From: Lunularia cruciata
Taxonomy: Eukaryota > Streptophyta > Marchantiopsida > Lunulariales > Lunulariaceae
Direction of reading: 5' to 3'
Assembly: GCA_948567375.1 (NCBI GenBank)
Contig: OX419761.1
Span: 30,480,243 to 30,544,242 of the forward strand
Length of the DNA: 64,000 bases
The notes below the pieces were generated by a model. The model made no database searches. It was not told the origin of the DNA and saw only the letters and a program-made list of their open reading frames with translations. Positions 1 to 10,075 of this stretch are shown piece by piece. The translations under genes and the position numbers were made by a program. Each line of letters starts with the position of its first letter. Position 1 is the stretch's first letter.

Positions 1-544
1 GAACCTCCTCCAAAATTGGAAAAACTTCTCCAAACTTGCAAAAGTCCTCCAAACTAGCAAAAGTCCTCCAAATCTGGCCAAATAGAAAAAATCCTCCAAA
101 TCTAGCCAAAATCTGACATAAATTCTAACCAAAATCTGACATAAACCCTAAATTTGGCTATCCGCCAAATCCCCCGCTAACTTTCCACTTGAGCCAAATT
201 GACAACACGGGTTTTTCCAAATCACAAATTCATGAGAATAGCTTCTCAACTCCACCTTCAATTTGACTTTCTAAGCCCAACTCGGAGCAAATTGGTCCTA
301 CCTTCACCTCTTGAGCTCAAAATCACAACCATTGCTCAAAATTTGCTCCTCCTTTGCTCAAAATTTGGCCAGTGCTTCCGTACACCGTCTGCCTTACTGC
401 CAAATCTACATCAATCAAATGAGCTTTTGCACACTAGGGAAACACTAAACTTGAATCGAGCTACCAACGATCCACCGAGCTTGGAGATACCACCAACACT
501 CAAAGTTCCTGCACCCAATTTCCCTTAAACTTCACTTCTCTGAT
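1..544. other. Uncharacterised non-coding stretch with CTCC/AAA-rich short repeats
   Basis: No gene is recognisable. The first 130 bases hold imperfect repeats of a motif like aaagtcctccaaa. The open frame at 199-528 has low-complexity composition and no recognisable domain. The stretch lies left of a dispersed 455-bp repeat unit and is probably old repeat DNA. Confidence 0.4.
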
Positions 545-1000
545 GTAATCAAATTGCTTACCACTCTCAACTCAACTCAACTCAGATCAGTACTTGATCT
601 CTCACTCTATAAACTGCTAACAACTAAGCATTGATTACAGTCAAGCCACACCCACTCAAGCATAGAGAATCCAGGTGATGCTTGCTGACCTCTGTCCACC
701 ATAGCTAGGAACTCAAAGGCTCAACATTAGAGAAGTGAGCTCTTTGGAGCTCACTTTGAAACTATACCCCCTGGACTTGAGCTAGCTCTGAAACCCTAAC
801 GGTCCTGCTGACAGCACACTCGACGGTGCGAATGGTGCAAAGTGACGGTGGGCCCCACCATGAAGTCAATACTTTGAACACAAAATCTGACCGTCGGAAA
901 GTAGTCTCTAAGATACTACTGAAATAACTCTAACTACTATCATTGGAACTCCAGTGTCTAAGCAATCTAGATGCGACACTACAAATGGCGTGACAACATC
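545..1000. repeat. Dispersed 455-bp unit (R455), copy 1, without flanking 102-bp repeats
   Basis: This block aligns along its length with 2560-3006 and 25208-25662. It starts near taatcaaattgcttacc and ends near aatggcgtgac. In the other two copies the block is flanked by a 102-bp LTR-like repeat. Here both flanks are different, so this copy was either inserted alone or lost its flanks. It contains no coding capacity. Whether it is part of an LTR or a separate short element is open. Confidence 0.6.
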
Positions 1001-1004
1001 TTCC

Positions 1005-1435
1005 TCAATCAAAATTGCTTCACATCAACTTTGAGCTGCACTCACAAATGCAAAATACTATCAACACTACAATTCTTCTCAGATTTGGCAAGGCATTGCT
1101 CCCATTGCTCTTCACTCAAGATCAAACACATAGAATAAAGATCAAGGCTACGTATCCAACATCCAACATGCACATTGACTTGCACTTAGAAATTCTCCAC
1201 ACAGTCACAAACATAGACACAGAATTGATACTTGGAATCAAGCTTAAACAATGAGCACTACTTCACAACACTTCACTTTATCTATTCTCAAAAATTAAGA
1301 GCATTGAACAACATATGACTACGAATGACACCTTTAAATAGGCAAAGCACTTAATAGTAACAACTCTTCCTACCTGTAGATCCAAAATGACAATGCATCT
1401 CTTCATATCTCAAAATTTTTACTACTCAGATCCAA
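1005..1435 (-). mobile_element. Partial LTR of family A, inverted relative to 5958-6412
   Basis: The reverse complement of 5958-6412 matches this stretch closely. Shared blocks include ttgcttcacatcaact, aaggcattgctcc, gatacttggaat and aacaacatatgactat. The copy at 5958-6412 precedes a candidate primer-binding site and a plus-strand gag, so it is a plus-oriented LTR. This copy is therefore minus-oriented and partial. The short open frame at 1015-1254 is a by-product of the LTR, because the other copy has the equivalent frame. Confidence 0.65.
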
Positions 1436-1494
1436 TGTCTATCTCTTCCTCGGCTTCCAATCCCGAAGTAACTTCACATACTACTCTATCCTTG

Positions 1495-1990
1495 GAATTC
1501 CCAACTACTAACTCTTCTACCAATTCTAACACCTCTTCACTCTAAATTGCAATTAAAGACATGGGTAATCTATCTTCCTCTCTATCTCCCAACCCATACT
1601 TCTCTAAAGACTCAAATAACTAACCCAAAGACACCTGCACTCCTACTTCTCTTACTTTGGGTCTAACTACTATCAATTCCTTTGCTAATTCTATTATAAC
1701 CTCATCAAGGATTGTAATTGAAAGCATGGGTACAATATCTACACCTTCAATTTGTAACCCACTTTCCCTTAATCACTCGTGTAACTAACCCAAAGACACT
1801 TATTGTCTGATCCTACACTTTGAGTTCATTCACTACTACTATTTCTCTTTTAATTCTATCATATCTTCAATCAGAATTGAAATTGAAGTCATGAGTATCC
1901 TAAATATCTTCTTTCCTTATCCTAGCTTCCTCTAATGCCTCTGGCAAGACTCCCAAAGTCACCTTCAATGCACTATGAGGTCAGACAACC
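1495..1990. repeat. Tandem repeat, unit about 165 bp, about three degenerate copies
   Basis: The landmark catgggta/catgagta recurs near 1560, 1725 and 1891, and taactaacccaaagacac recurs near 1617 and 1782, giving a period of 165-166 bp. Each unit is CT-rich on this strand with a string of short tact/aatt words. No coding frame spans it. It lies next to the inverted family-A LTR and may be part of that element's untranslated region, but it is not present in the plus-oriented A copy in this window. Confidence 0.65.
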
Positions 1991-2479
1991 TCAGATTTGG
2001 TCACTTTCATCCTGAGACAAAGTCTCTTGACCCAAAGTCTTTGTAACCTGAATTCATGTAAGTCCGCAGTCACTCAACTACTCTATACATCTACTCCCAA
2101 AACTTAAAATGCTTGTAACTTTTGCTATAGACCTCTAACCTCAACAATTTTGGTGGCAACAGAAATCCCAGAACAAGATGCTTCCAACGAAATATAGCAC
2201 ACATGATTTGGACATGTCGTCACCGAGATATGCCCCCCATTATATAATGTAATTTCTATTTTGACATGAAGTACCCTCTTTTGGCGTTTTACCTCCTTCT
2301 TCCTCTTCCTCTGACATGAAGTAAGCTTCTTTGGGTCTAATCCAATCCAAGTCCTTCCTCCAACACAAAGTCAACTTCCTTGGGCTTGATCAAAATACAA
2401 ATTTCCTCTCATTTCTTCTCCATTTGGTTTTAGTTTGGTTTCAACAAGGCACTTCTTCTTCAAAACTCATCCAAAATGA
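1991..2479. other. Non-coding stretch, nothing recognised
   Basis: I see no gene, RNA or repeat I can name. Around 2265-2330 there are two near-copies of gacatgaagta. The open frame at 2331-2513 runs into the next repeat and is not supported by any domain. Confidence 0.4.
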
Positions 2480-3108
2480 AAAATGTGGGTACCACAAACA
2501 TCATACACTATAGAAGCACAACTCACACATAAGTGATACATAGACTCTAAAGTGTTACAATAATCAGATCGTTTACATTTCTAATCGATTGAACTTAGAT
2601 CAATACTTGATCTGATCCTCAAAAACTTGCCAACAATAGGGCACTGTCAAGCCACACCCACTCTAGCTAAGAGAATCCAGGTGATGCTTGCTGGCCTTTG
2701 TCTGCCATAGTCAGGAACTCAAAGGCTTAACATCAAGGAAGTGAGCTCTTTGGAGCTACACTTTGAAAGTATACCCTTGGACTCAAGTTAGGTTTGAAAC
2801 CCTAACGGTTCCGCTGACGGCACACTCAACGGTGCAAATGGTGCAAAGTGACGGTGGGCCTCGCCATGAAGTCAGTACCTTAAACACAAAATCTGACCAT
2901 CAAAAAGTAGTCTATGAGTAATTGCTAAAATGCTTCTAACTACTATCATTGGAACTCTAGTGTTTGAGCAATATAGATGCAACACTACAAATGGCATGAC
3001 AACTATCATGCGTATATACATCACTACACAACATACATCACTGTCAAAATCATACACTATAGAAGCACAACTCACACATAAGTCATACATAAAACCTAAA
3101 GTGCCACA
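2480..3108 (-). repeat. LTR-like block of the PHD/DNMT Ty3 family: 102-bp repeat, 447-bp unit, 102-bp repeat
   Basis: The arrangement is a partial 102-bp repeat ending at 2559, an R455 unit at 2560-3006, and a complete 102-bp repeat at 3007-3108 ending gtgccaca. The same arrangement occurs at 25106-25764. A purine-rich tract on the minus strand (gggaggtgat) directly follows 3108, as expected for the polypurine tract next to the 3' LTR of a minus-strand element. It is therefore read as the 3' LTR of the truncated element at 3109-3990. Confidence 0.6.
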
Positions 3109-3990
3109 ATCACCTCCCTAGTTGGCGGTTAGGTCTCTTTAACTCCAAATAGCCATCTACTCCAAGTATATGGTATACCCTATGATGGTTAAAGATCAGG
3201 AGGCCGGGTGCTATGGAGCCCCATCATTAGTAGCATGTCTGCAATCTACTCCATATAAATGATGAACTAGCTATAGGCCAAGTACATTTAGGACATAACC
3301 ATTGTCCTTGAGGAACCATCGTGAGGGGAGGAGTCATACATGCCATATGTCATCTTCTCAAATAGCTATCACACACTAACACAATAGCAGCACCACTAGA
3401 GCCATATAACATACACCTCAAGCCTGCACGTACAAGTGCCAAGCTTGGATCCATAGTATCATCAATGGTATGGTCAATTGTACACATGATCCTTCTAGAC
3501 AACACCGTCACGTCCTTCTAACACAAGGACTCTAGATGGGAAAATCTCATGCACTCTCAAGATAGTGCGGCCTATTGAAACATCAAACATCATTGGTGCT
3601 ATCTATTGTAGATATACATAGTCTCTTGGATGAAATTGATGGATCAAGGATCTATAACCTCCTCCTTAAATGGTACCATAGCATAAAGTATCTTTATGTT
3701 GAGCAATCACCAAGTTCTCAAAAGCCATTGGCATCACTCTCCAAAAGATTTCTGCCCGTTGAGAACATGTGCTCATCCATACATTTGGGTCATCCAAGTC
3801 CAAAACTACAATAGCATCTCAACAAATGGCTGTAGGTAAATCTGGATCTCATCCATAGAGTAGGAAGTAAGGAGAAAAGGATGCTAAGGAGGCCTACCGG
3901 CTGAACCAATAGCCCATGGCCAACCAAGGTAATTGGAGATCCCAATCTCCCAAGTGGCCTCTCTACAAACCATACTTTTGTAATCCTCTC
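3109..3990 (-). pseudogene. 3' end of a PHD-type Ty3/gypsy pol (integrase C-terminus plus PHD finger), truncated
   Basis: This is a third, 5'-truncated copy of the element family at 25765-30246. On the minus strand it reads integrase C-terminal sequence and then a degenerate PHD-type finger with a CDSYL-like segment, HMACM and a final WLCPKC, ending just before the polypurine tract and LTR. Compared with the copy at 25933-26232 it carries stops and changed cysteines (CMLYG instead of CMLCG). Upstream it is cut within integrase near 3990, where a tandem duplication begins. It is not functional. Confidence 0.65.
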
Positions 3991-4265
3991 TTCACTATTT
4001 GAACCACTCTCTCTACTAAGCCATCTATGGTACCCACATTTTTGTTTTTTTTCTTATTTTTGAAGAAGAAGTGTACAGAAGAAGTCATTTTGTGCCTATA
4101 TGACATTGGCTTCTCTTCAAACCATACTTTTGCAATCCTCTCTTCACTATTTGAACCACTCTCTCTATTAAGCCATCTATGGTACCCACATTTTTGTTTT
4201 TTTTCTTATTTTTGAAGAAGAAGTGTTCAAAAGAAGTTGGATTGCACCTATATGACATCAGAAGG
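3961..4265. repeat. Tandem duplication, two copies of about 152 bp
   Basis: The segment from ctctacaaaccatacttttg through gaagaagaagtgt is repeated with a period of 152 bp (landmark catactttt at 3971 and 4123). Each copy holds the same T-rich run followed by gaagaagaagtg. The left part matches the integrase region of the PHD-type Ty3 element, so the duplication arose at the junction of that element with unrelated DNA. Confidence 0.75.
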
Positions 4266-4724
4266 CAAATAATGGTGTCTTCAGGTTGTAACTTGAGGAA
4301 AAGTGACTTCTTGTTAGAAGATGAAGTACTTGGATTTGCCCTATCAGCGTGAAACCCGAAGTAAGGAGACTTCAGCTTGGAGGTGCTCAACCTAAGGCAA
4401 GGAAAGTGTAACAACTTTCCTTTGGGGTTGGATTTTCAAGAAGGTACCATGCAAAATGGCTGGCCTATGAGTAGGAGGTGATTTGACATTGATAGGAGCA
4501 TGAAGGAGGTGTGATTCTTGATAGAAATTTGAAGTGAAGAAAGATGGAGGAAGCATGCCACTATAAGATTTGGGCTAGAGACAAAGTAGTGACAAGTAAT
4601 TTCCCATTGTTGTTAAGAAGTTGTCCTACGAGAGATCATGGGAAAGGAAGTGTAGTCGAAGATGCACTAGTGTGGAGAGGAAGTCAGTCCAGGAATAAGT
4701 AAGAAGAGTAGCCACCAACCCAGA

Positions 4725-5291
4725 GTGGAAGAGAGTAAGATGGGAGGTGGGAAGAAGAACTCTGAATTTGCAATGAGAAATCATGCAATTTGGAGATTAG
4801 ATGTGATCGCCAGAATTGAAGTCTTGACCAGGCTTTGGATCACATTCTTGGCATGGAATTGGAACATTATCTTTCCAGGTTTCATGATTGAGATCATTGA
4901 GAGTAAATGTCTTGATGGCCCCAAGGAAGAAGGGAAGAGAGGAAGTCCGGCTTGGTGGACAAAGTTGGATTGGAGATTAGTACTTGAGAGAGAGGCGGGT
5001 GATGAGCATGGATCCACGTTCTTAGAGAAGGGAGAAGTAGCTGAAGAAACCCAAGAAGTGAGAGACACCTTCTCTTCAAAGTGCACAAAGAATGGCTATA
5101 AAGTTGAGAGCTATAAAGATCCTATGAGGAGAGGCATCGTAAGTGCAATGATGGCTATCTTGAAGCCAAAGCAAACCACTTATGTGATGAAACATCAAGC
5201 GGTGTTCTTTCACAAGATGTTTGCAGGGGAACCAATCATTTGGGCAAAGTGCTTTCATCAACATGCAAGACAAATGGTGTGGAACTTGTGA
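4725..5291 (+). CDS. Unidentified 188-residue ORF upstream of an LTR
   Basis: I do not recognise this product. It begins MEESKMGGGKK, is rich in Trp, Lys and Glu, and has no signal peptide or transmembrane segment that I can see. It stops at 5291, but the reading continues in the same frame with scattered stops and then shifts into the charged ORF at 5476-5949. Both lie directly upstream of the family-A LTR in the same orientation. They may therefore be one extra 3' ORF of an LTR element, as in some Athila/Tat-like elements. That placement is inference only. A chance open frame in repeat DNA is the alternative. Confidence 0.3.
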   Translation: MEESKMGGGKKNSEFAMRNHAIWRLDVIARIEVLTRLWITFLAWNWNIIFPGFMIEIIESKCLDGPKEEGKRGSPAWWTKLDWRLVLEREAGDEHGSTFLEKGEVAEETQEVRDTFSSKCTKNGYKVESYKDPMRRGIVSAMMAILKPKQTTYVMKHQAVFFHKMFAGEPIIWAKCFHQHARQMVWNL

Positions 5292-5475
5292 GACAAGTCA
5301 CCTCCACACTATGTTGTGCCGTTTGCATTTCTACTTAGGACTAAACTTGTTGAATGGGGCAGAGAGACACAAGATGGTGTCGCACTTCCACCCCGATTTG
5401 AGAAGAGATGCTGACGCGGAGGAGCAACAATACATCTTGAAAATAAGGAGCAGCAACAAGTACTACACGTAGACA

Positions 5476-5949
5476 GTGCAGAGCGTGCAGATGAAGGTGA
5501 ATAATCCAAAGTTGAAGAAGAGGAGTCAACAAGGAGAAGAAGAAGAAGAAGTAGCAATGACAAGACCTCAAAAGACCAAGAAGGTAAACCTGAGGAAAGA
5601 ATTGGTGGTAATTGCGTCATCGGGCAAAGAATCAGAAGGGGAGGCCAAGGACAAGTCAAAAGACTCAAACAAGGAGAAAGAACCCAAATTCACTTTGCAA
5701 AGTGGTGACATGACCAACAAGAGTGAAGATGGAGTGGAGATGCAATCGGTACCCAAAGAGGAAGAAGGAAATATAGAAATGGAAGAAGAAGGTAACCCGA
5801 GACCCAAAGACAAAGTTCCAGAGCAAGAAGAGAAGAAGGTGACCATTCAAAGAGGAGTCTATCCTAGAAGGAAGGTGAAGTATGAAGTGAGACCAAGTAT
5901 TATAAGAGAAGTGGAGAGTGGAGAGTGGAGAGTGGAGAGTGGAGAGTGA
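5476..5949 (+). CDS. Unidentified highly charged ORF (157 residues) ending in a minisatellite
   Basis: The product is dominated by Lys and Glu, with a poly-Glu run and segments such as KDKSKDSNKEKEPK, so it should be disordered. The last residues are encoded by a tandem gtggagagtg minisatellite at about 5909-5949 that translates as repeats of VESGEWR. The purine-rich end directly abuts the family-A LTR and could have served as a polypurine tract. No conserved domain is recognised. It may be the end of a retroelement accessory ORF interrupted by the frameshift near 5470. Confidence 0.35.
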   Translation: MQSVQMKVNNPKLKKRSQQGEEEEEVAMTRPQKTKKVNLRKELVVIASSGKESEGEAKDKSKDSNKEKEPKFTLQSGDMTNKSEDGVEMQSVPKEEEGNIEMEEEGNPRPKDKVPEQEEKKVTIQRGVYPRRKVKYEVRPSIIREVESGEWRVESGE

Positions 5950-6745
5950 AGACAGGATTGGAGTAGTAACAAATTTTGAGATTTGAAGAGGCAGATATGA
6001 AGAGGTGCATTGTCATTTCGGATCTGTAGGTAGGAAAAGTTGTCATAGAATGGTATAGTTGTTAGTAATTTTTGATTGCTCTGCCTATTTAAAGGTGGCA
6101 TTCATAGTCATATGTTGTTTAGTGCTCATAATTTCTGAAGATAGATAAAGCAAAGTGATGATTTCAATGCTCGTCACTTGAGCTTAATTCCAAGTATCAA
6201 TTTTGTGCTTGTGTTTGTGAGTGTGTGGAGAATTTTGAAGTGTAAGTCAATGTGTTTGTTGGATTCCATAGCCTTGATCTGTGTGTTTGATCTTGAGTGA
6301 AGTGCAATTGGAGCAATGCCTTGACAGATCTGAGAGGAATTGTAGTATTTATAGTATTCTGCATTTGTGAGTGCAGCGCAGAGTTGATGTGAAGCAATAT
6401 TGATCAAAAAAGTTGTGCCTTCAGTGGAGAGGCGGAACACAATTCTGAGGCAAAGTTGTTTTGTAGTGAAGTGCTATTTTTGGGAGAGCCTAAATCATCA
6501 CAATCAAGATTGTTTGGAAGAATTTGATGGAGGTGTGATTAAGTGTGACAAATTGTTGTGACGAGACTGCAAGTTAGTGCTTGTTACTCTCTTTTGGTTT
6601 CCACCTGAGAGATTAAAGAGGAACCCAAGAAGAATTGAAGTTGTTACTTTGCTTCATATTTGACCAATTTTGAATCATATCTCTACGGGAACAAACTTTA
6701 CTTACTTGATTACTACAAAAGTTATATTTGTCGGGTTTTCACATG
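5950..6745 (+). mobile_element. Family-A LTR (left LTR of a gag-bearing Ty3/gypsy remnant)
   Basis: The block shares about 450 bp with the inverted copy at 1005-1435. It lies immediately 5' of a candidate primer-binding site (6751-6768) and a plus-strand gag (7430-7972), which identifies it as a 5' LTR. The exact 5' boundary is uncertain because a purine-rich minisatellite abuts it. The element is broken after gag by LINE sequence near 7975 and no partner 3' LTR is visible in the window. Confidence 0.55.
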
Positions 6746-6750
6746 ATTTT

Positions 6751-6768
6751 TGGCACCCCTGCCGGGGA
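6751..6768 (+). other. Candidate tRNA primer-binding site
   Basis: The sequence tggcacccctgccgggga lies just after the LTR and before gag. It resembles the tggcgccgttgccgggga-type site (tRNA-Asp-like) used by many plant gypsy elements, with changes in the acceptor-stem part. Position and shape support the call; the exact primer tRNA is not certain. Confidence 0.5.
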
Positions 6769-7429
6769 TACAAATCTTGGAAGTGGAAGAATACAAAGTC
6801 AATTTTGATCCTGGGTGTCAAAGAAATATGAATGTCTGCATTGAGAGAACAATAGGAAGAGAGAGTTTGAAGACAAACATTGTATCATAAAGAAGAAGAA
6901 CGCCTAAAGATCCAATCCACTTTTGATGAAACCAAGTAAGAGGCATTGGACTTTCAACTTCTTCACAAAGTGCAAGAAGCTTTGCAAGAACTCAAACAAA
7001 AGAAAGACAAAGGCGGTTGGCAAGGCTACTTCTTGTCTCTTCCAAGAAGAAGAAAGACTTGAGCAGGCAGACATATTCATTACACCCTAATACACCGACT
7101 TCCCCTAAAGTTGTAAAGGAAGTTGAATTTATCAAGAAGTTTGTTCAAGAAAAGACAGCATAAACACTCACGGAAGAAGAGTGTCAACATCTTGTACGCA
7201 CAATTCCTAGACTGTCTTGAAGGAATTTTGAAGAACACTTTGAAGGTGTTGAACCTCTTGCTTCTACTCGGGTTGAAATTGATACAAAAAGAGAAGAAGA
7301 AATTGTCATAGAAGACACACTTTGAACTTGACCAATCGGAACCCATGGGTTGTCAAAACGGCGTCAACACCAGCCAGCTCTTCACGCCCATCAAGTTCAA
7401 ACTTACCACAGCCGATATCACCAAGTTGA

Positions 7430-7975
7430 ATGATGACTTTGTTACCTGTCACTCGACACACCTATCAAAAGTACAAGGAGACAGAACAAGACAAAGATCT
7501 TGATGAATTTATCAAGGAATTTAATGTCATCTCCTTTGCCAACAAGGAACATGACTTGGCAGATTGCTTGCAAATTTTCCCAAGTCTATTCTCAAAGAAA
7601 GCTTGGAGCTGGTACATCCATGTAACTCAAAAGGGGTTCATACCGCCGGACTGGGCGGACTTGAGAAAAAATTTCTTGGAATGCTTCCGAGAAGTTGATT
7701 ATGATACAAGCATTTTTGCAGTGCTTAACGATTTAGACAGAGGCAAGAAGGAGAAGTTGAGAGACTACTTTGAGTGGTTCATGGTGCTCTTGAACCGAGT
7801 CCCGAAGCAATTGGGTGTGGTGGGTTACTCCGATGCCCAAGCCATTACTTGGTTCCTGGGAGGACTTTCACCAGAGATTCAAATCTTTGCAAAGGAGAGG
7901 AATGTAACTTCCTTGGATAAAGTACTCAAACAAGTTGCCCACAATGAGGCAGCTCACACCTGGAAGATGTGAGGC
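7430..7975 (+). pseudogene. Ty3/gypsy gag (retrotransposon gag capsid domain), 3'-truncated
   Basis: The 180-residue frame matches the retrotransposon gag family: an acidic start, a DEFIKEFN segment, ADCLQIFPSLF, the conserved W-Y pair in AWSWYIH, a WADLRKNFLECF block, GKKEKLRDYFEWF, and the closing GLSPEIQIFAKE with LDKVLKQ. This is the capsid region. The zinc knuckle and protease that should follow are missing because LINE sequence begins near 7975. Upstream (6820-7430) the leader and gag N-terminus are interrupted by stops, so the gene is not functional. Confidence 0.75.
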
Positions 7976-10075
7976 TATATCCCTAGGCATTAGGGCACCC
8001 CTAGATATCCATCCAAAGTGGGTCGTCCTACAAGTAGATGTTGAGAACACTTTTAATAGTGTCTAACGGGCATCCATCTTTAGAGAGCTTATGGAGGTTG
8101 GTGGATCCTTGGCTCATACCATTTGTGTGGTCTTTTTATAGCTTTCATGCTTCCCTTTACTACTAGCACGGTACTTCACGAGAGGGAGTCATTGTCTTGG
8201 AGTCAGTTGTTGGTACACGTTAGGGAGATCCTTTTGGGGGACCATTATTTGCCATGGCTCACTTTAGAGCTCTCCTATCTACTACTTTGGCCATGCCAGG
8301 TTGTGTATTTCCCTCCTTGGCAGATGATACACACATTGTAGGCCTTGTAGATCAGATTAGGCAGGCCTTTGACTACTTGACGACTAAGTTACATCTAGTA
8401 GGCTTGAAAGTCAAGGTGTCAAAGTGCAAGGCATGGTCTCCTTTAGGTATCCCTCCCCACCTTGAGCTTCCAGAGGAGTGTATCACATCCATAGACGGAC
8501 TTTGTGTTCTTGGAGTGCCAATAGGATCGGAGGATTTTGTCACATGCTTCTTAGACAATGCACTTGCAGAGGATGTTCTCCATGTGGATGACCTTCCATT
8601 ACTAGGAGATCTGTAGGTGGCATTTGGTATACTCTCTTCTAGTATTGCTCATCAACCATCCTACCTCATCCGTATAGAATCCTCCTCATCGTCCTTCCTA
8701 TCACTTTTGAGAGCTTTTGATAGGAGGATTATGGGAGTCTTTGGTGATATTCTTGGACCAGGGACATCTGAGTGTGTGACAAGGGATTTGGCACGGAGAT
8801 AGATGGCTCTTCCAATCTCATTTGGTGGGGTTGGCTTGCTAACTATTGAGGAGATAGCACCTATAGCATTTTTGGGTAGTTGAGCTTTCTTGGCACCCCT
8901 ACTTTCCTCTCATTTTGTGGTTGTTGATAGGCTGGTTTTGGAGACTTATGTGACAGAGGTGGAGAGAGGATCCTTTTTGCTCCAGATGTTACTATGGCAG
9001 ATGAGAGATATTCTATCCCCACATGCACAAGAGGATTTTCCACATTTGCTTCACTATCATCAAATTGTACTAGAGGTTTATAGTCTTCCTTGATGGAGCA
9101 ACAATGTGAGCATACACTACATTCTCTTTTAGTCAACTTGTCCATTCCTTAGGCTACTAGAGCATGTCTTCACTCTTGCTCCGGCAAGGATGCAGGCTCT
9201 CGGATCCTAGCTTGACCATGCATTAAGGCATTCCAACTCGCACCAGCTACTTTCTCTACAGCGATGAGGTTTCGCCTACATTTAGTCCACCCATCTGGAT
9301 CTTCATTACTCACTTGTGAGTGTGGTTCTACACTAGATGCAGCAGCGGTCCACATGACATAGTGTCCTTTTGGAGGACAAAGGGTAGCTACCTGTGATGC
9401 CATTAGGGACATAGTGTTTGCTATGGCACAAGAGAGTGGATACTTGGCTTGGAGGGAGCGTTTGTATGCTTTGCAGACAATACGTGTCAATGCAGACTTA
9501 TACTTGGCCCGAGATGATTAGGTGACAATAGCAGATGTTGTGGTTACTGACCCTACGCAGGAATACAGTTTGGAGGGGGTGATTACCCATCCCCTTGGAT
9601 GGGCAGCGAGTGCAGCATCATGTTGTAAGGTCTCCAAGTATAGGGGCATGCAGCGAGGTCACCTCTTTGTTCCTCTAGCCTTGGAGTTATTGTAGCGATG
9701 GACACGGCATTTGACACATTTGTTAGGAAATGCACAAGAGCTTATCATGTTAGGTGCCAGGGGTACCACTCTCACTCTCATACTTTGTAGCATATTTTAG
9801 GCAGCGTGTGTCCATTGCTCTACAAAGGGCAGTGGCTGGTGCAATCCATAGGAGAGCAATCACATTATGTGATGTTTCTTTGGATGTTCCCATTGTGTGT
9901 AGACAGTGCGACTTGCATAGCTCGGATATCTTAGGTGCAGTCGGGCAGATTTCTCATATAGACTCTATTGGGGCTTAGCACCATTTTACCTTTTTTTGTC
10001 CCTCCCTTGTAGGGCTTGATGGGGTCTTCACATCCTTCATTTTTTTTACGCGGTCGCCTTCTCCTTTCATGCTAA
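7975..10075 (+). pseudogene. 5'-truncated non-LTR retrotransposon (LINE) ORF: RT, zinc finger, likely restriction-like endonuclease
   Basis: Reading the plus strand with frameshifts gives an RT domain from about 8015 (LQVDVENTFNSVSR; GDPFGGPLFAMAHFRALL; the catalytic box as FPSLADDTHIVG; then VGLKVKVSKCKAWS). Near 9300-9400 a CECGSTLD...H...C finger-like segment follows. Near 9530-9680 comes a block VVVTDP ... KVSKYRG ... GHLFVPLALEL, which resembles the D ... K-x2-KY arrangement of the C-terminal restriction-like endonuclease in R2-type LINEs. Stops and frameshifts are frequent (8616, 8802, 9978). A distinctive 3' tail with ggggcttagc and acgcggtcgcc ends it at about 10075. The RT call is firm; the endonuclease type is inference. 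Confidence 0.7.

Noticed and set aside
1015-1254. Short ORF as a gene
   Set aside because: The same frame occurs in the LTR copy at 6174-6440 and is a product of LTR sequence.
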